From an uncultured Oscillospiraceae bacterium (GTDB lineage: Bacteria > Bacillota > Clostridia > Oscillospirales > Acutalibacteraceae), in assembly GCA_900543795.1 (NCBI GenBank), contig UQSH01000005.1:1-64000 (forward strand): 64,000 nt of DNA, given 5' to 3'. Below the pieces are notes generated by a model that saw only the letters and a list, made by a program, of their open reading frames with translations, was not told where the DNA came from and searched no databases. Every line of letters begins with the position of its first letter. The stretch's first letter is position 1. Shown here one piece after another: positions 7,824 through 16,316 of the stretch. The translations under genes were made by a program, and so were the position numbers.

Positions 7824-10800
7824 ATGGGCGATAAAAAGAAAATTTATACGGTTGCAACCGCACATCTTGATACCGTTTGGAATTGGGATTTTGAAACCAC
7901 CGTTTCAAAATATATTTATAACACCTTGGTTGATAATTTTAAGCTTTTTGAAAAATATCCAACATATAAATTTAATTTCGAGGGCTCCTACCGTTATGAG
8001 CTTATGGAGGAATATTATCCCGAGCTTTTTGAAAAAATGAAGGAATACATAAAAGAGGGCAAATGGAATGTCTGTGGCTCTGCGTTTGAAAACGGAGACA
8101 CTAATATCCCTTCTCCTGAGGCTCTTTTCAGAAATATTCTTTTCGGAAATTCCTATTTTGATGAAAGGTTCGGAAAAAGAAGTGTTGATATTTATCTGCC
8201 CGATTGCTTCGGCTTCGGTTGGGCGCTTCCGTCAATTGCCCATCATTCAAATTTAAAGGGCTTCACAACTCAAAAGCTTTCCTGGGGCAGTGCTTACGGA
8301 ACTCCGTTTGATATCGGCAAATGGTACGGTGTTGACGGTGAATATATCTATGCAAGCACCAATCCACACGATTATTATTTTACCTTAACTAAATTGCGTG
8401 ATTGGGATTTCGTTCAGGATAAGCTTAAAGAAAATGAAAAATACGATTTAGATTGGACTTATATTTTTCACGGTATAGGCGACAGAGGCGGCGCACCAAC
8501 AGAAAAATCGGTTAAGTTTGTTGAAAACGAGGCATCAAAAAATAACGAAAGCAATATAGAGGTTTATGTTGCCGCTGCTGACGAAATCTACCATGATATT
8601 GATAATAAGCTAACCGAGGAGCAGCGCAAAAAGCTTCCCGAATGGAAAACAGAGCTTGTTATGCAAAACCACGGCGTCGGTGGCTATACCTCCCGTGCAA
8701 TCGGTAAAAGGTGGAACAGGCGTTGCGAGGAGCTTGCCGATATAACGGAAAGAAATTCCGTTGCCGCTGATTATCTCGGAGCATATTCATATAATCAAAA
8801 GGCACTCAATCGCTCTTGGAAACGCTTTATTGCCCATCAGTTTCACGATGACCTTCCGGGCACCTCTGTTGAAAGAGCATATCAAAGAAGCTGGAATGAT
8901 TATGCGGTTTCCGCTAATCAGCTCGCAGGCGAGCTTGAAGCGTCTGTAACCGCCGTTGCTTCGCTGATGAAAACTGATTTCTGTCAGGGTATTCCCGTTA
9001 TTGCTTCAAACCCGATTGAAGCAAGCAGACGCTCTGCCGTTAAAATGCGTCTTAAAAATATTTCAAAGCCTTATGTTCGTGTTTTTGACGAAAACGGAAA
9101 AGAGGTTAAAAGTCAGGTAAACTCTAATGAAAACGGCGTTTGCGAGGTTGTTTTTATTGCGGAGGTCGGCAGTCTCGGATACAGAGCCTATGATGTTCGT
9201 CCGTCAGATGAGCCTTGCAGACTCGAAAGCCGTATTTCAATTAATTCCGAAAATGTTATTGAAAATCAAAAGTATATCGTAACTCTTAATAAAAACGGAA
9301 ATATTTCATCAATTATAGATAAAACGCTTGATGAAAAGGAGCTTTTGAGAGAGCCTATCGCACTCGGCTTGTTCAAGTACAGCGGCTCAAAGCCGTGGCC
9401 TGCCTGGGAAATGAACTTTAAGGAAGCTGATAAGGAGGCAGACCGCATACCGTCGCTTGTTAAAATCAGCATTGAGGAAAACGGTCCTGCGCGTGTTGCC
9501 TATAAGGTTGTGCAAAAGGATAAAAACAGGTCTGTTTTCACAAATTATATCGCTTTAACAGATGGCGGAGAATGTGTTGAGGTTTATTCGGAAATCGAAT
9601 GGCATGCGCTTCGCACAATGGCTAAAAATAAATTCGCCTTTACCTGCAAAAACGAAAAGGCAACCTTTGATTTGGGGCTCGGTGCTATCCAAAGAGGCAA
9701 TATGAATGAAAAGCTTTTCGAGGTACCCGCTCAAAAATGGGTTGATTTAACCGATGAAAGCTCACAGTTCGGCGTTTCCGTTATCAGTGAGTGTAAATAC
9801 GGCTGGGATAAGTATAATGACAACACATTAAGAATGACCGTTCTTCACACTCCGAAAAAGAATTACAGAATGGATTCAATGCAGTCGCTTATGGATATCG
9901 GATTAAACAGATATTCGTTTGCCGTTTTCAGTCATAAGGGCGGTGATTTGGCAGAAACACAGCTTGAAGCAAGAGCATTTGTTCAGCCTATGACGGCTTA
10001 TGCGGTTGAAAAGCATTCGGGTGCACTCAAATCGCATTACAGCTTCGGCTCTGCTTCAACTAATGATGTTATTATCAGAGCAATCAAAAAGGCCGAAAGC
10101 AGTAATGAAATTATCGTTCGTCTAAATGAGGGAGCTAATAAGAGCATAAACGGATTCACTCTTGAGCTTGGTGAGGGAATTGAATCGGCAAGAGAGCTTT
10201 ATGCAAGCGAGGAGTACAAGGGCGAAGCGGTTGTTGAAAACGGAAGGCTCGTTTGCGATTTCAAGCCTTATGAAATCAAAACCTTTGCATTAACGCTTAA
10301 AGAAAGCACGGTTAAGGGCAAAAAGCCGGTTTGCACTCCTGCAAAGCTTACCCTTGATAAAAATATCATAACTGCGCAGGGAACGATTAAGTCTGATTTT
10401 GATATGAATATTCCGCGTGAGCTTGCTCCGAAAAGGCTTACCGTTAATTCTATTGATTTTGAAATATCTCAAACAGATAATAACTGTGCCGTTATGTGCG
10501 GGCAGAAAATTGATATTTCAAAGAGCACCGATAAGCTTTGCCTGCTTTGTGCGTCTGTTGCAAATGATAAAGAGGTTGAGTTTGAGGTTGACGGCGAACG
10601 CATTTCAAGGGAAATTCTTTCCTCGTCAAGACGCTTCGCCGCATGGGATCTTGTTGATTTGGGCGATGTTGCTTATGTTAAGCAGGGCAAAATAGGCTTT
10701 GAGGCAACGCATTGCCATATCGTCGGAAAAGACAGTATCGCAAAAATCCTTTATTTCTATGTTGTTGAAATAGATGTTAAGGGCAAAAAAGAAGTAATTC

Positions 10801-10994
10801 TTCCGGCAGACAGTGAGGTTGTTGTTCTTGCAGCCACGGAATACAGCGGTGCAACGGGTGAAGCAATCACTTCCGTTTTTGATGAGGTTGATAAATCAAG
10901 AGAGCAAACTTTCTATTTCAATTTCTCCGAAATGGTGTATTACGCCTTGTGCAGTATAGGCAAGCTCGGAAGAAAACTGTTTTTCAGGGATTAA
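7824..10994 (+). CDS. Alpha-mannosidase, glycoside hydrolase family 38
   Basis: This is a predicted retaining exo-alpha-mannosidase releasing mannose from N-glycans or mannosides; no signal peptide is seen, so it probably acts in the cytoplasm on imported oligosaccharides. The GH38 metal and catalytic residues are visible: AHLDTVWNWD (H14, D16), PDCFGFGWALP (nucleophile-type D127) and QNHGVGGYTSRA (H283). The middle domain carries HQFHDDLPGTSV, the family's HD-LPG-S motif. A long beta-sandwich C-terminus completes the 1056 residues, within the usual GH38 range. The ribosome binding site is modest (AAGGTTAGG). The adjacent GH29 gene suggests joint breakdown of fucosylated host glycans. Linkage specificity cannot be read from the sequence. 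Confidence 0.92.
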   Translation: MGDKKKIYTVATAHLDTVWNWDFETTVSKYIYNTLVDNFKLFEKYPTYKFNFEGSYRYELMEEYYPELFEKMKEYIKEGKWNVCGSAFENGDTNIPSPEALFRNILFGNSYFDERFGKRSVDIYLPDCFGFGWALPSIAHHSNLKGFTTQKLSWGSAYGTPFDIGKWYGVDGEYIYASTNPHDYYFTLTKLRDWDFVQDKLKENEKYDLDWTYIFHGIGDRGGAPTEKSVKFVENEASKNNESNIEVYVAAADEIYHDIDNKLTEEQRKKLPEWKTELVMQNHGVGGYTSRAIGKRWNRRCEELADITERNSVAADYLGAYSYNQKALNRSWKRFIAHQFHDDLPGTSVERAYQRSWNDYAVSANQLAGELEASVTAVASLMKTDFCQGIPVIASNPIEASRRSAVKMRLKNISKPYVRVFDENGKEVKSQVNSNENGVCEVVFIAEVGSLGYRAYDVRPSDEPCRLESRISINSENVIENQKYIVTLNKNGNISSIIDKTLDEKELLREPIALGLFKYSGSKPWPAWEMNFKEADKEADRIPSLVKISIEENGPARVAYKVVQKDKNRSVFTNYIALTDGGECVEVYSEIEWHALRTMAKNKFAFTCKNEKATFDLGLGAIQRGNMNEKLFEVPAQKWVDLTDESSQFGVSVISECKYGWDKYNDNTLRMTVLHTPKKNYRMDSMQSLMDIGLNRYSFAVFSHKGGDLAETQLEARAFVQPMTAYAVEKHSGALKSHYSFGSASTNDVIIRAIKKAESSNEIIVRLNEGANKSINGFTLELGEGIESARELYASEEYKGEAVVENGRLVCDFKPYEIKTFALTLKESTVKGKKPVCTPAKLTLDKNIITAQGTIKSDFDMNIPRELAPKRLTVNSIDFEISQTDNNCAVMCGQKIDISKSTDKLCLLCASVANDKEVEFEVDGERISREILSSSRRFAAWDLVDLGDVAYVKQGKIGFEATHCHIVGKDSIAKILYFYVVEIDVKGKKEVILPADSEVVVLAATEYSGATGEAITSVFDEVDKSREQTFYFNFSEMVYYALCSIGKLGRKLFFRD

Positions 10995-11012
10995 TAAAAA
11001 GAGGTAAAAGTG

Positions 11013-12395
11013 ATGAAAAATCATTTTGAAAGGAATTGGACAACAGATAATAACGGCTTTGAATTAAACAGTGATGAGGTAAATAGGCTTATAAGCGTTG
11101 TGCCGAGCCCGTCTCAGGTTGAGCTGTCGAAAAAACCGTTTTACCTTTTTATGCATTTCGGTATGAACACCGCAACCGCAAGGGAATGGGGTGCGGGAAC
11201 GGAAACGGCACAGGATTTTACAATAAAGAAAATTAAGCCTCAGCAGTGGGTTAAATGTGCAAGGTCGGCAGGCGCAACGGGAATAATATTAACCTGTAAG
11301 CATCACGACGGCTTTTGCCTTTGGAACACTGCATACACCGATTTCAGTATAAAATCCACCTCCTTTGAGGGCGATATAGTTAAAATGGTTTCAGACGCCT
11401 GCAAAAGCGAGGGGCTCAATTTCGGCGTTTATCTTTCCCCTTGGGATATGCACGAAAAAACCTACGGAACACCGGCATATAACGATTATTTCTGCAATCA
11501 GCTCACAGAGCTTTTAACAAACTACGGCGAAATAACTGAGGTTTGGTTTGACGGTGCAAAGGGTGCCAATGCGCGTGCCTTTGAGTATGATTGGAGCAGA
11601 TATTATTCGCTTATAAGAACGCTTCAACCAAAGGCTAATATTGCCGTTTGCGGCCCCGATATAAGATGGGTTGGAAATGAGGGCGGAAAAACAAGAAAAT
11701 CCGAATTTTCCGTTGTGCCGTCTTATCTCAGGCTTTCCGAAACGGTAAGCAAAAACAGTCAGCATAATGAAAATGATGCAAAAAATCTTAAAAGGCTAAC
11801 CTCCTCGGATGAGGATTTGGGAAGCAGATCGCTCCTTAAAGAATGCCCCGATTTGTGCTGGTATCCCGCCGAGGTTGATGTTTCAATAAGAAAGGGCTGG
11901 TTTTATTCCAAAAATGAGAATAAAACTGTTAAAGGCGTAAATAAGCTTTTTAAGATTTATCTTAATTCCGTTGGCAACAACTGCACCTTGCTTTTAAATG
12001 TTCCGCCAACCGATAAGGGCGTTATTCACAGAAAGGATGCCCGTGTTCTTAAATCCCTCGGCAGTAAAATAGATGAAATGTATGCTTATCCTATCATCGT
12101 TGAAAGGCTCGGAAGGCTTCAAGAGGATGACGGATATATTGATTTTGAATTTGATTCCGTTAAAAAGCTTAAATATGTTATCATCAGCGAGGATATCCGC
12201 TTTTCTCAAAGGGTTGAAGCGTTTGATATTTATATTAAAAAGCCAAACGGGAAATATAATAAGGTCTATTCATCAACTGTTATAGGCTCAAAGAAAATTG
12301 CAAAAATCAAAAATAAAAAGTGCATCGGCGCAAGATTTGTAATCAGGCAAAGCCGAAGCACTCCCGTAATTTCCGAAATAGGTTTTTATGAATAA
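11013..12395 (+). CDS. Alpha-L-fucosidase, glycoside hydrolase family 29
   Basis: This is a predicted retaining alpha-L-fucosidase of GH29. The (beta/alpha)8 barrel begins with LFMHFGMNTATAREWG. Substrate-binding His residues lie in CKHHDGFCLW (residues 95-104) and the nucleophile region is EVWFDGAKG, with Asp at 180. About 130 C-terminal residues form a beta-rich domain typical of the family. There is no signal peptide. ATG 11013 is preferred to the overlapping GTG 11010. It lies 18 bases after the mannosidase gene and is probably co-transcribed, so the two enzymes likely act on the same imported glycan. GH29 also contains broader-specificity members. Confidence 0.9.
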   Translation: MKNHFERNWTTDNNGFELNSDEVNRLISVVPSPSQVELSKKPFYLFMHFGMNTATAREWGAGTETAQDFTIKKIKPQQWVKCARSAGATGIILTCKHHDGFCLWNTAYTDFSIKSTSFEGDIVKMVSDACKSEGLNFGVYLSPWDMHEKTYGTPAYNDYFCNQLTELLTNYGEITEVWFDGAKGANARAFEYDWSRYYSLIRTLQPKANIAVCGPDIRWVGNEGGKTRKSEFSVVPSYLRLSETVSKNSQHNENDAKNLKRLTSSDEDLGSRSLLKECPDLCWYPAEVDVSIRKGWFYSKNENKTVKGVNKLFKIYLNSVGNNCTLLLNVPPTDKGVIHRKDARVLKSLGSKIDEMYAYPIIVERLGRLQEDDGYIDFEFDSVKKLKYVIISEDIRFSQRVEAFDIYIKKPNGKYNKVYSSTVIGSKKIAKIKNKKCIGARFVIRQSRSTPVISEIGFYE

Positions 12396-12400
12396 GTAAT

Positions 12401-12460
12401 AAAAGAGCGTGCCTGCTTTAAACATTAAAGTCTGTTTAAAGCATTAAGCACGCTCTTTTT
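12401..12460. terminator. Bidirectional terminator between fucosidase and radical SAM gene
   Basis: A 12-bp outer stem (AAAAGAGCGTGC with GCACGCTCTTTT) encloses a second inverted repeat (GCTTTAAAC with GTTTAAAGC). T-rich flanks occur on both strands, so it can end transcription from either side. It overlaps the last codons of the minus-strand gene. Confidence 0.85.
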
Positions 12461-13303
12461 ATCTGCGCTCCAAAGCGGAGCTATCAGGTCTTTTTTAGGT
12501 CCGTCTCCCGTCAGCCTGTGAATAACAACATTTTTGGGAATTATTCTAATGCAGTCCTTGATAATGCTTAAATATTCCTCCATCGAAAGCGCTTCAAATT
12601 TTCCGCTCAAATAATCGTTTGCAAGGTCGGTACCTTTTAATATGTGAAGCAGCTGAAGCTTAATTCCGTCTGCACCGCTTTTGCAGACATATTCAACGCT
12701 TTTAAGCATATCCTCTCTGCTTTCGTTCGGCAGTCCGATTATAAGATGAACAACGGTGTTTATTCCGGCATTTTTAAGTGCCCTTATTGCGGCGTCATAA
12801 ACACTTAAAGGGTAGCCCCTTCGAATGTATTCAGCCGTTTTTTCGTGAATCGTTTGAAGACCGAGTTCAACAAAAACGGGCTTGATTTTGTTAATTTCGG
12901 AAAGAAGCGTCAAAACCTCTTCACCGAGGCAGTCGGGTCTTGTGGCTATTGATATTCCAACAATATCCGGGTGGTTGATTGCTTCGTAATATTTTTTTGC
13001 AAGAACATCAACGGGTGCATAGGTGTTTGTAAAGGCTTGAAAATAAGCAATGTATTTTCCGCTTTTTATCTTTTTGGCAACTCGCAGCTTGCCGCTTTCA
13101 ATCTGCTCCGTAACGGATAAAAGGCTGCTTTCGGCAAAATCTCCGCTTCCGCCCCTTGAGCAAAAAATACAGCCCCTTGTGCCGAGCGTTCCGTCTCTGT
13201 TAGGGCAGGTAAAACCGGCGTTTATGCTTATCTTGTAAACCTTAAACCCAAAGGTGTTTTTAAGATATTGATTAAAGCTGTAATATTCCATCTGATATTT
13301 CAA
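12425..13303 (-). CDS. Radical SAM protein, YhcC/TIGR01212 family
   Basis: This is a radical SAM enzyme of the YhcC-like family, whose reaction is not established. The N-terminus has the characteristic spaced cysteines CPNRDG...GCIFC. Downstream are the SAM-binding glutamate and glycine segments (VELGLQTIHE, HLIIGLPNE) and a C-terminal VVIHRLTGDGP that the family shares. At 292 residues it is close to family length. The chosen TTG start has AAAGGA six bases upstream; an in-frame ATG 12 bases later (MEYYSFNQY) is the alternative. The 5' end overlaps the end of the inositol-monophosphatase-like gene, so the two are coupled. Confidence 0.88.
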   Translation of the reverse strand: MKYQMEYYSFNQYLKNTFGFKVYKISINAGFTCPNRDGTLGTRGCIFCSRGGSGDFAESSLLSVTEQIESGKLRVAKKIKSGKYIAYFQAFTNTYAPVDVLAKKYYEAINHPDIVGISIATRPDCLGEEVLTLLSEINKIKPVFVELGLQTIHEKTAEYIRRGYPLSVYDAAIRALKNAGINTVVHLIIGLPNESREDMLKSVEYVCKSGADGIKLQLLHILKGTDLANDYLSGKFEALSMEEYLSIIKDCIRIIPKNVVIHRLTGDGPKKDLIAPLWSADKKSVLNALNRL

Positions 13304-14048
13304 AAAATTCCTTTGTGTTAATTCCGTTTGAGCAAACGAAGGAACGCACCTTCGAGCAGTCTATCTCTTCTTTTTTCAGCGTAGAGCATATTCCGCCCGC
13401 CTCCCGCAGTATAACAACCGCTGCCGCAAAATCCCACGGCCGCAGTATAAGCTCATAATATAAATCAGCCTTGCCGGAGGCAACATAGCATATATCAAGA
13501 GCCGCAGAGCCGCTTCGCCTAACCTCAACCGCTTTATAGAAAATCTCCTCTGTAAGCTTAAAGGTTTGCTTTGCAAGCTCGTGCTCGTAGGGAGAGGTTC
13601 CAAACAAAACAAGGCTGTTTTCAAGTGTGCAGTCGGAAACGCTTATTCTTTTTGAATTAAGATATGCGCCCTTGCCCCTTTCGGCATAAAAAATATTGTT
13701 TAAATCAGGGTCAAGCACAACTCCCATTATCAGCTCTCTGTCCTTTGCAAGGCCAACTGAAATTGCACTGTGCTGATAACCTTTAATGAAGTTCGTTGTT
13801 CCGTCAATCGGGTCAATTATAAAGCAGTATCCGTCGGAAAGCTCCTTTTCGCCGTCGCCCTCTTCGCCTAAAAAAGAACAATCGGGAATAATTTTGCTAA
13901 GCTCCTCAAAAAGAAAATCCTGTATCATTTTATCGTATTTTGTAACAAGATTAACATTAGAGCCCTTGCTTTCAATTCCAAGGTCATCTCCTGCGCTTTT
14001 ATAAATTTCTCCTGCCTTCAAAACAACCTCAATTATTTTGTTAAGCAT
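13272..14048 (-). CDS. Inositol-1-monophosphatase family protein
   Basis: This is a predicted Mg2+-dependent phosphatase of the SuhB/IMPase family, acting on inositol phosphate or related sugar, nucleotide or histidinol phosphates. Motif 1 is visible as EEGDGEKE followed by IDPIDGTTNFIKG, and motif 2 as RPWDFAAAVVILREAGG. Start ATG 14048 is chosen because AAGGCGGTG lies just upstream. An open frame continuing to 14420 crosses the promoter and the divergent murT gene and is not believed. The product is 258 residues, normal for the family. The exact substrate cannot be decided; a histidinol-phosphatase role is conceivable but unsupported. Confidence 0.88.
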   Translation of the reverse strand: MLNKIIEVVLKAGEIYKSAGDDLGIESKGSNVNLVTKYDKMIQDFLFEELSKIIPDCSFLGEEGDGEKELSDGYCFIIDPIDGTTNFIKGYQHSAISVGLAKDRELIMGVVLDPDLNNIFYAERGKGAYLNSKRISVSDCTLENSLVLFGTSPYEHELAKQTFKLTEEIFYKAVEVRRSGSAALDICYVASGKADLYYELILRPWDFAAAVVILREAGGICSTLKKEEIDCSKVRSFVCSNGINTKEFFEISDGILQL

Positions 14049-14076
14049 AGCATCACCGCCTTTTAAGTATAAATAT

Positions 14077-14104
14077 ATTTTATCATAATTAAAAATAATA
14101 TCAA
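14077..14104 (-). promoter_or_regulatory. Predicted sigma-A promoter for the IMPase-radical SAM operon
   Basis: Read on the minus strand, TTGATA and TAAAAT are separated by 16 bases, about 29 bases ahead of the start codon. On the plus strand a TATAAT at 14105-14110 ends only 5 bases before the murT ATG. Confidence 0.5.
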
Positions 14105-14115
14105 TATAATTTATT

Positions 14116-15420
14116 ATGATTATAACTATTATTATTGCAAGGCTTGTTGAAAAAGTATTGCGGCTTTTCGGCAGAGGAGCAACAACATTTCCCGGGAAAA
14201 TCGCACTTGCCCTAAATAAAAACATATTAAAGCAGCTTTCCGAAAATGTAAAAATCATCATAATAACAGGCACAAACGGAAAAACAACAACTGCACGAAT
14301 AGTTGAGGAGGGACTGAAAACCGCAGGTAAATCGTATTTTTTAAACCGTTCGGGAGCAAATCTCATAACGGGAATAACAACCTCGTTTTTGATGAATTGC
14401 AAAATAAACGGAAAATGCAAATACGAATATGCCGTTGTTGAATGTGATGAAAACGCCCTAAGAAAGGTCAGTCTTTATCTTGATGCCGATATTCTTGCAG
14501 TAACAAATATTTTCAGAGATCAGCTGGATAGGTACGGCGAGGTTTCTCACACCCTTGAAGCCATTAAAGCAGGCGCTCAAAATATGAAAAATGCCGTTCT
14601 TGTTTTAAATGCAGATGATCCGCTTTCGTTCAGTCTTTCCTCTCTAAATAAAAAATATTATACATTTGGTATAAATCTTTCGCTTTCTCTCGGAGGCAGA
14701 AGCGACAGTGATTATTGCATTTTCTGTAAATCACCATATAAATATAAAAGCAGAATATACAGTCAGCTCGGAGATTTTTATTGCACGGGCTGCGGATACA
14801 AGCGTGAAAGCCCTAACCTTTCGGTTGAGGAAATTATCGAGCTGAAATCCGATTATTCAAAGGTTTTTGCCAATCTCAACGGTAAAAATGCAATCCTGAA
14901 AATAAACCTCGGCGGAGCTTATAATATTTATAATGCCCTGTGCGCATCTGCGGTGCTTTCTGTTGCAGGCTTAACCAAGGATGAAATCGAAACGGCGGTT
15001 TCCTCCTTCTCGGGCGCCTTTGGAAGAATGGAGCAGTTTGGAGATGTAAGAATACTCCTTGTAAAAAATCCAACGGGCTTAACGCAGGCGGTTGATTATA
15101 TCTATCAGCTTGATTTTGATAATGTTGTTTTTGTGCTTAACGATAACGAGGCAGACGGTTGCGATGTTTCGTGGATATGGGATGCCGATATAAAAATCAA
15201 TCCTAATGTTAAGCATATTTACACCTTCGGAATCCGTTCGGGTGATATGGCTCTGCGGCTAAAATATGCAGGGCTTAATCCCGAAATAATAAAAAGCCAC
15301 AGTCAGTTTCACAATATATGCAAAAGCGGAAAAACCGCCGTTGTGCCAACATATACCGCTATGATGAAATTAAGGCCGTATTTTGCAAAGCTATATAAAA
15401 AGGAGAGGTTTTGGAAGTGA
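14116..15420 (+). CDS. murT: Lipid II isoglutaminyl synthase, MurT subunit
   Basis: MurT is the Mur-ligase-like subunit that, with GatD, amidates the D-glutamate of lipid II to D-isoglutamine during peptidoglycan synthesis. The P-loop is ITGTNGKTTTARI. A four-Cys zinc ribbon (CIFC ... CTGC) is inserted in the central domain, as known for MurT. The DUF1727-type C-terminal domain includes NPTGLTQAVDY and LNDNEADGCDVSWIWD. Length is 434 residues. No Shine-Dalgarno sequence is visible before ATG 14116, and the best -10 box lies immediately upstream, so the mRNA may be leaderless. gatD overlaps its end. Confidence 0.93.
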   Translation: MIITIIIARLVEKVLRLFGRGATTFPGKIALALNKNILKQLSENVKIIIITGTNGKTTTARIVEEGLKTAGKSYFLNRSGANLITGITTSFLMNCKINGKCKYEYAVVECDENALRKVSLYLDADILAVTNIFRDQLDRYGEVSHTLEAIKAGAQNMKNAVLVLNADDPLSFSLSSLNKKYYTFGINLSLSLGGRSDSDYCIFCKSPYKYKSRIYSQLGDFYCTGCGYKRESPNLSVEEIIELKSDYSKVFANLNGKNAILKINLGGAYNIYNALCASAVLSVAGLTKDEIETAVSSFSGAFGRMEQFGDVRILLVKNPTGLTQAVDYIYQLDFDNVVFVLNDNEADGCDVSWIWDADIKINPNVKHIYTFGIRSGDMALRLKYAGLNPEIIKSHSQFHNICKSGKTAVVPTYTAMMKLRPYFAKLYKKERFWK

Positions 15421-16136
15421 AAATCAACATAGCGCATCTTTATCCCGATTTGCTTAATCTTTACGGCGATTCGGGAAATGTTATCTGCCTTTGCGAGCGT
15501 CTGCGCCTGCGTGGAATAGAAGCCAAGGTAACTCCTCTTTATTCAAAAAAGGATTTTATTCTTGACGGCTACGATATAATTTTTATCGGAGGCGGTCAGG
15601 ATTTTGAGCAGTCGCTTGTGTTAAAGGATTTAAACGGTGTAAAAATAAAATCGCTTGATAAAGCCGTTCAGTCGGGTGCGGTTGTGCTTGCCGTGTGCGG
15701 CGGCTTTCAGCTTCTCGGAAAATACTATCAGCCTCATAACGCACCTCAAATGAATTTTACGGGTGTTCTTGACTTTTACACCGTAGGCAAGGAAAAAAGA
15801 CTAATCGGAAATTATGAGTTCAAAACAAAGGAAAAAATGAGAATTATCGGATTTGAAAACCATTCCGGTAGAACATATCTCGGAAAGGGAGTTGAGCCTC
15901 TCGGCAAAATAATAAAGGGCTTCGGAAATAACGCCGAGGATAAAACGGAGGGTGCAAGGTATAAAAACACCTTTTGTACTTATTGCCACGGTCCTATATT
16001 GCCTAAAAATCCCGATTTTGCCGACCTTTTGATAAAAAAAGCAGTCGAAAGAAGATACGGCTCCTGTGAGTTAAAGCCGCTTGATTGCTCTGCCGAAATT
16101 CTCGCACGAAAGCAGATAAGAGATTTATATATATAA
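15417..16136 (+). CDS. gatD: Lipid II isoglutaminyl synthase, glutamine amidotransferase subunit GatD
   Basis: GatD is the class I glutaminase that feeds ammonia to MurT. The nucleophile is Cys94 in AVCGGFQLLG and the catalytic His is 191 in YCHGPILPKNP; these positions fit those known for staphylococcal GatD (Cys94 and His189). The N-terminus NIAHLYPDLLNLYGDSGN is characteristic. GTG 15417 is chosen because AGGAGAGG ends 8 bases before it; TTG 15411 is too close. The GTG overlaps the murT stop codon (GTGA), which fits production of the two subunits in equal amounts. The product is 239 residues. Confidence 0.94.
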   Translation: MKINIAHLYPDLLNLYGDSGNVICLCERLRLRGIEAKVTPLYSKKDFILDGYDIIFIGGGQDFEQSLVLKDLNGVKIKSLDKAVQSGAVVLAVCGGFQLLGKYYQPHNAPQMNFTGVLDFYTVGKEKRLIGNYEFKTKEKMRIIGFENHSGRTYLGKGVEPLGKIIKGFGNNAEDKTEGARYKNTFCTYCHGPILPKNPDFADLLIKKAVERRYGSCELKPLDCSAEILARKQIRDLYI

Positions 16137-16163
16137 TTTTTTAATGAAAATAGAAAATTTTTC

Positions 16164-16192
16164 TTGATTTCACGCTTATTATGTGATAGTAT
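16164..16192 (+). promoter_or_regulatory. Predicted sigma-A promoter for rpsB-tsf
   Basis: TTGATT and TAGTAT are separated by exactly 17 bases. The expected transcription start is near 16199, leaving a leader of about 118 bases before rpsB. Confidence 0.7.
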
Positions 16193-16198
16193 ATTTCA

Positions 16199-16316
16199 GC
16201 ACATTAATTATATTTTCAGTGCAAACCACACATTGCGCCTTAATCCCAAGGTTATAAAAAAGGGGATTATGCCATAGGGTGCGGTGGAGGTAAAACCTTA
16301 AAGGAGGAAAAATCAA
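16199..16316 (+). ncRNA. Structured 5' leader of rpsB, candidate autoregulatory element
   Basis: The leader can fold into nested helices. An outer pair GCGCC (16235-16239) with GGTGC (16278-16282) encloses TAATCCC (16241-16247) paired with GGGATTA (16263-16269). A third small hairpin AGGT/ACCT (16288-16298) lies just before the AAAGGAGG ribosome binding site. Ribosomal protein operons commonly carry leaders bound by their own product, so S2 autoregulation is a reasonable inference. No match to a named leader family was established and no T-box features are present. Confidence 0.5.

Noticed and set aside
14049..14420. Longer N-terminal extension of the IMPase gene on the minus strand
   Set aside because: It would cover the divergent promoter and the murT coding region, while ATG 14048 has a good ribosome binding site and the normal family length.
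16199..16316. T-box riboswitch upstream of rpsB
   Set aside because: There is no T-box motif, no specifier stem and no terminator/antiterminator pair, and rpsB is not a usual T-box target.
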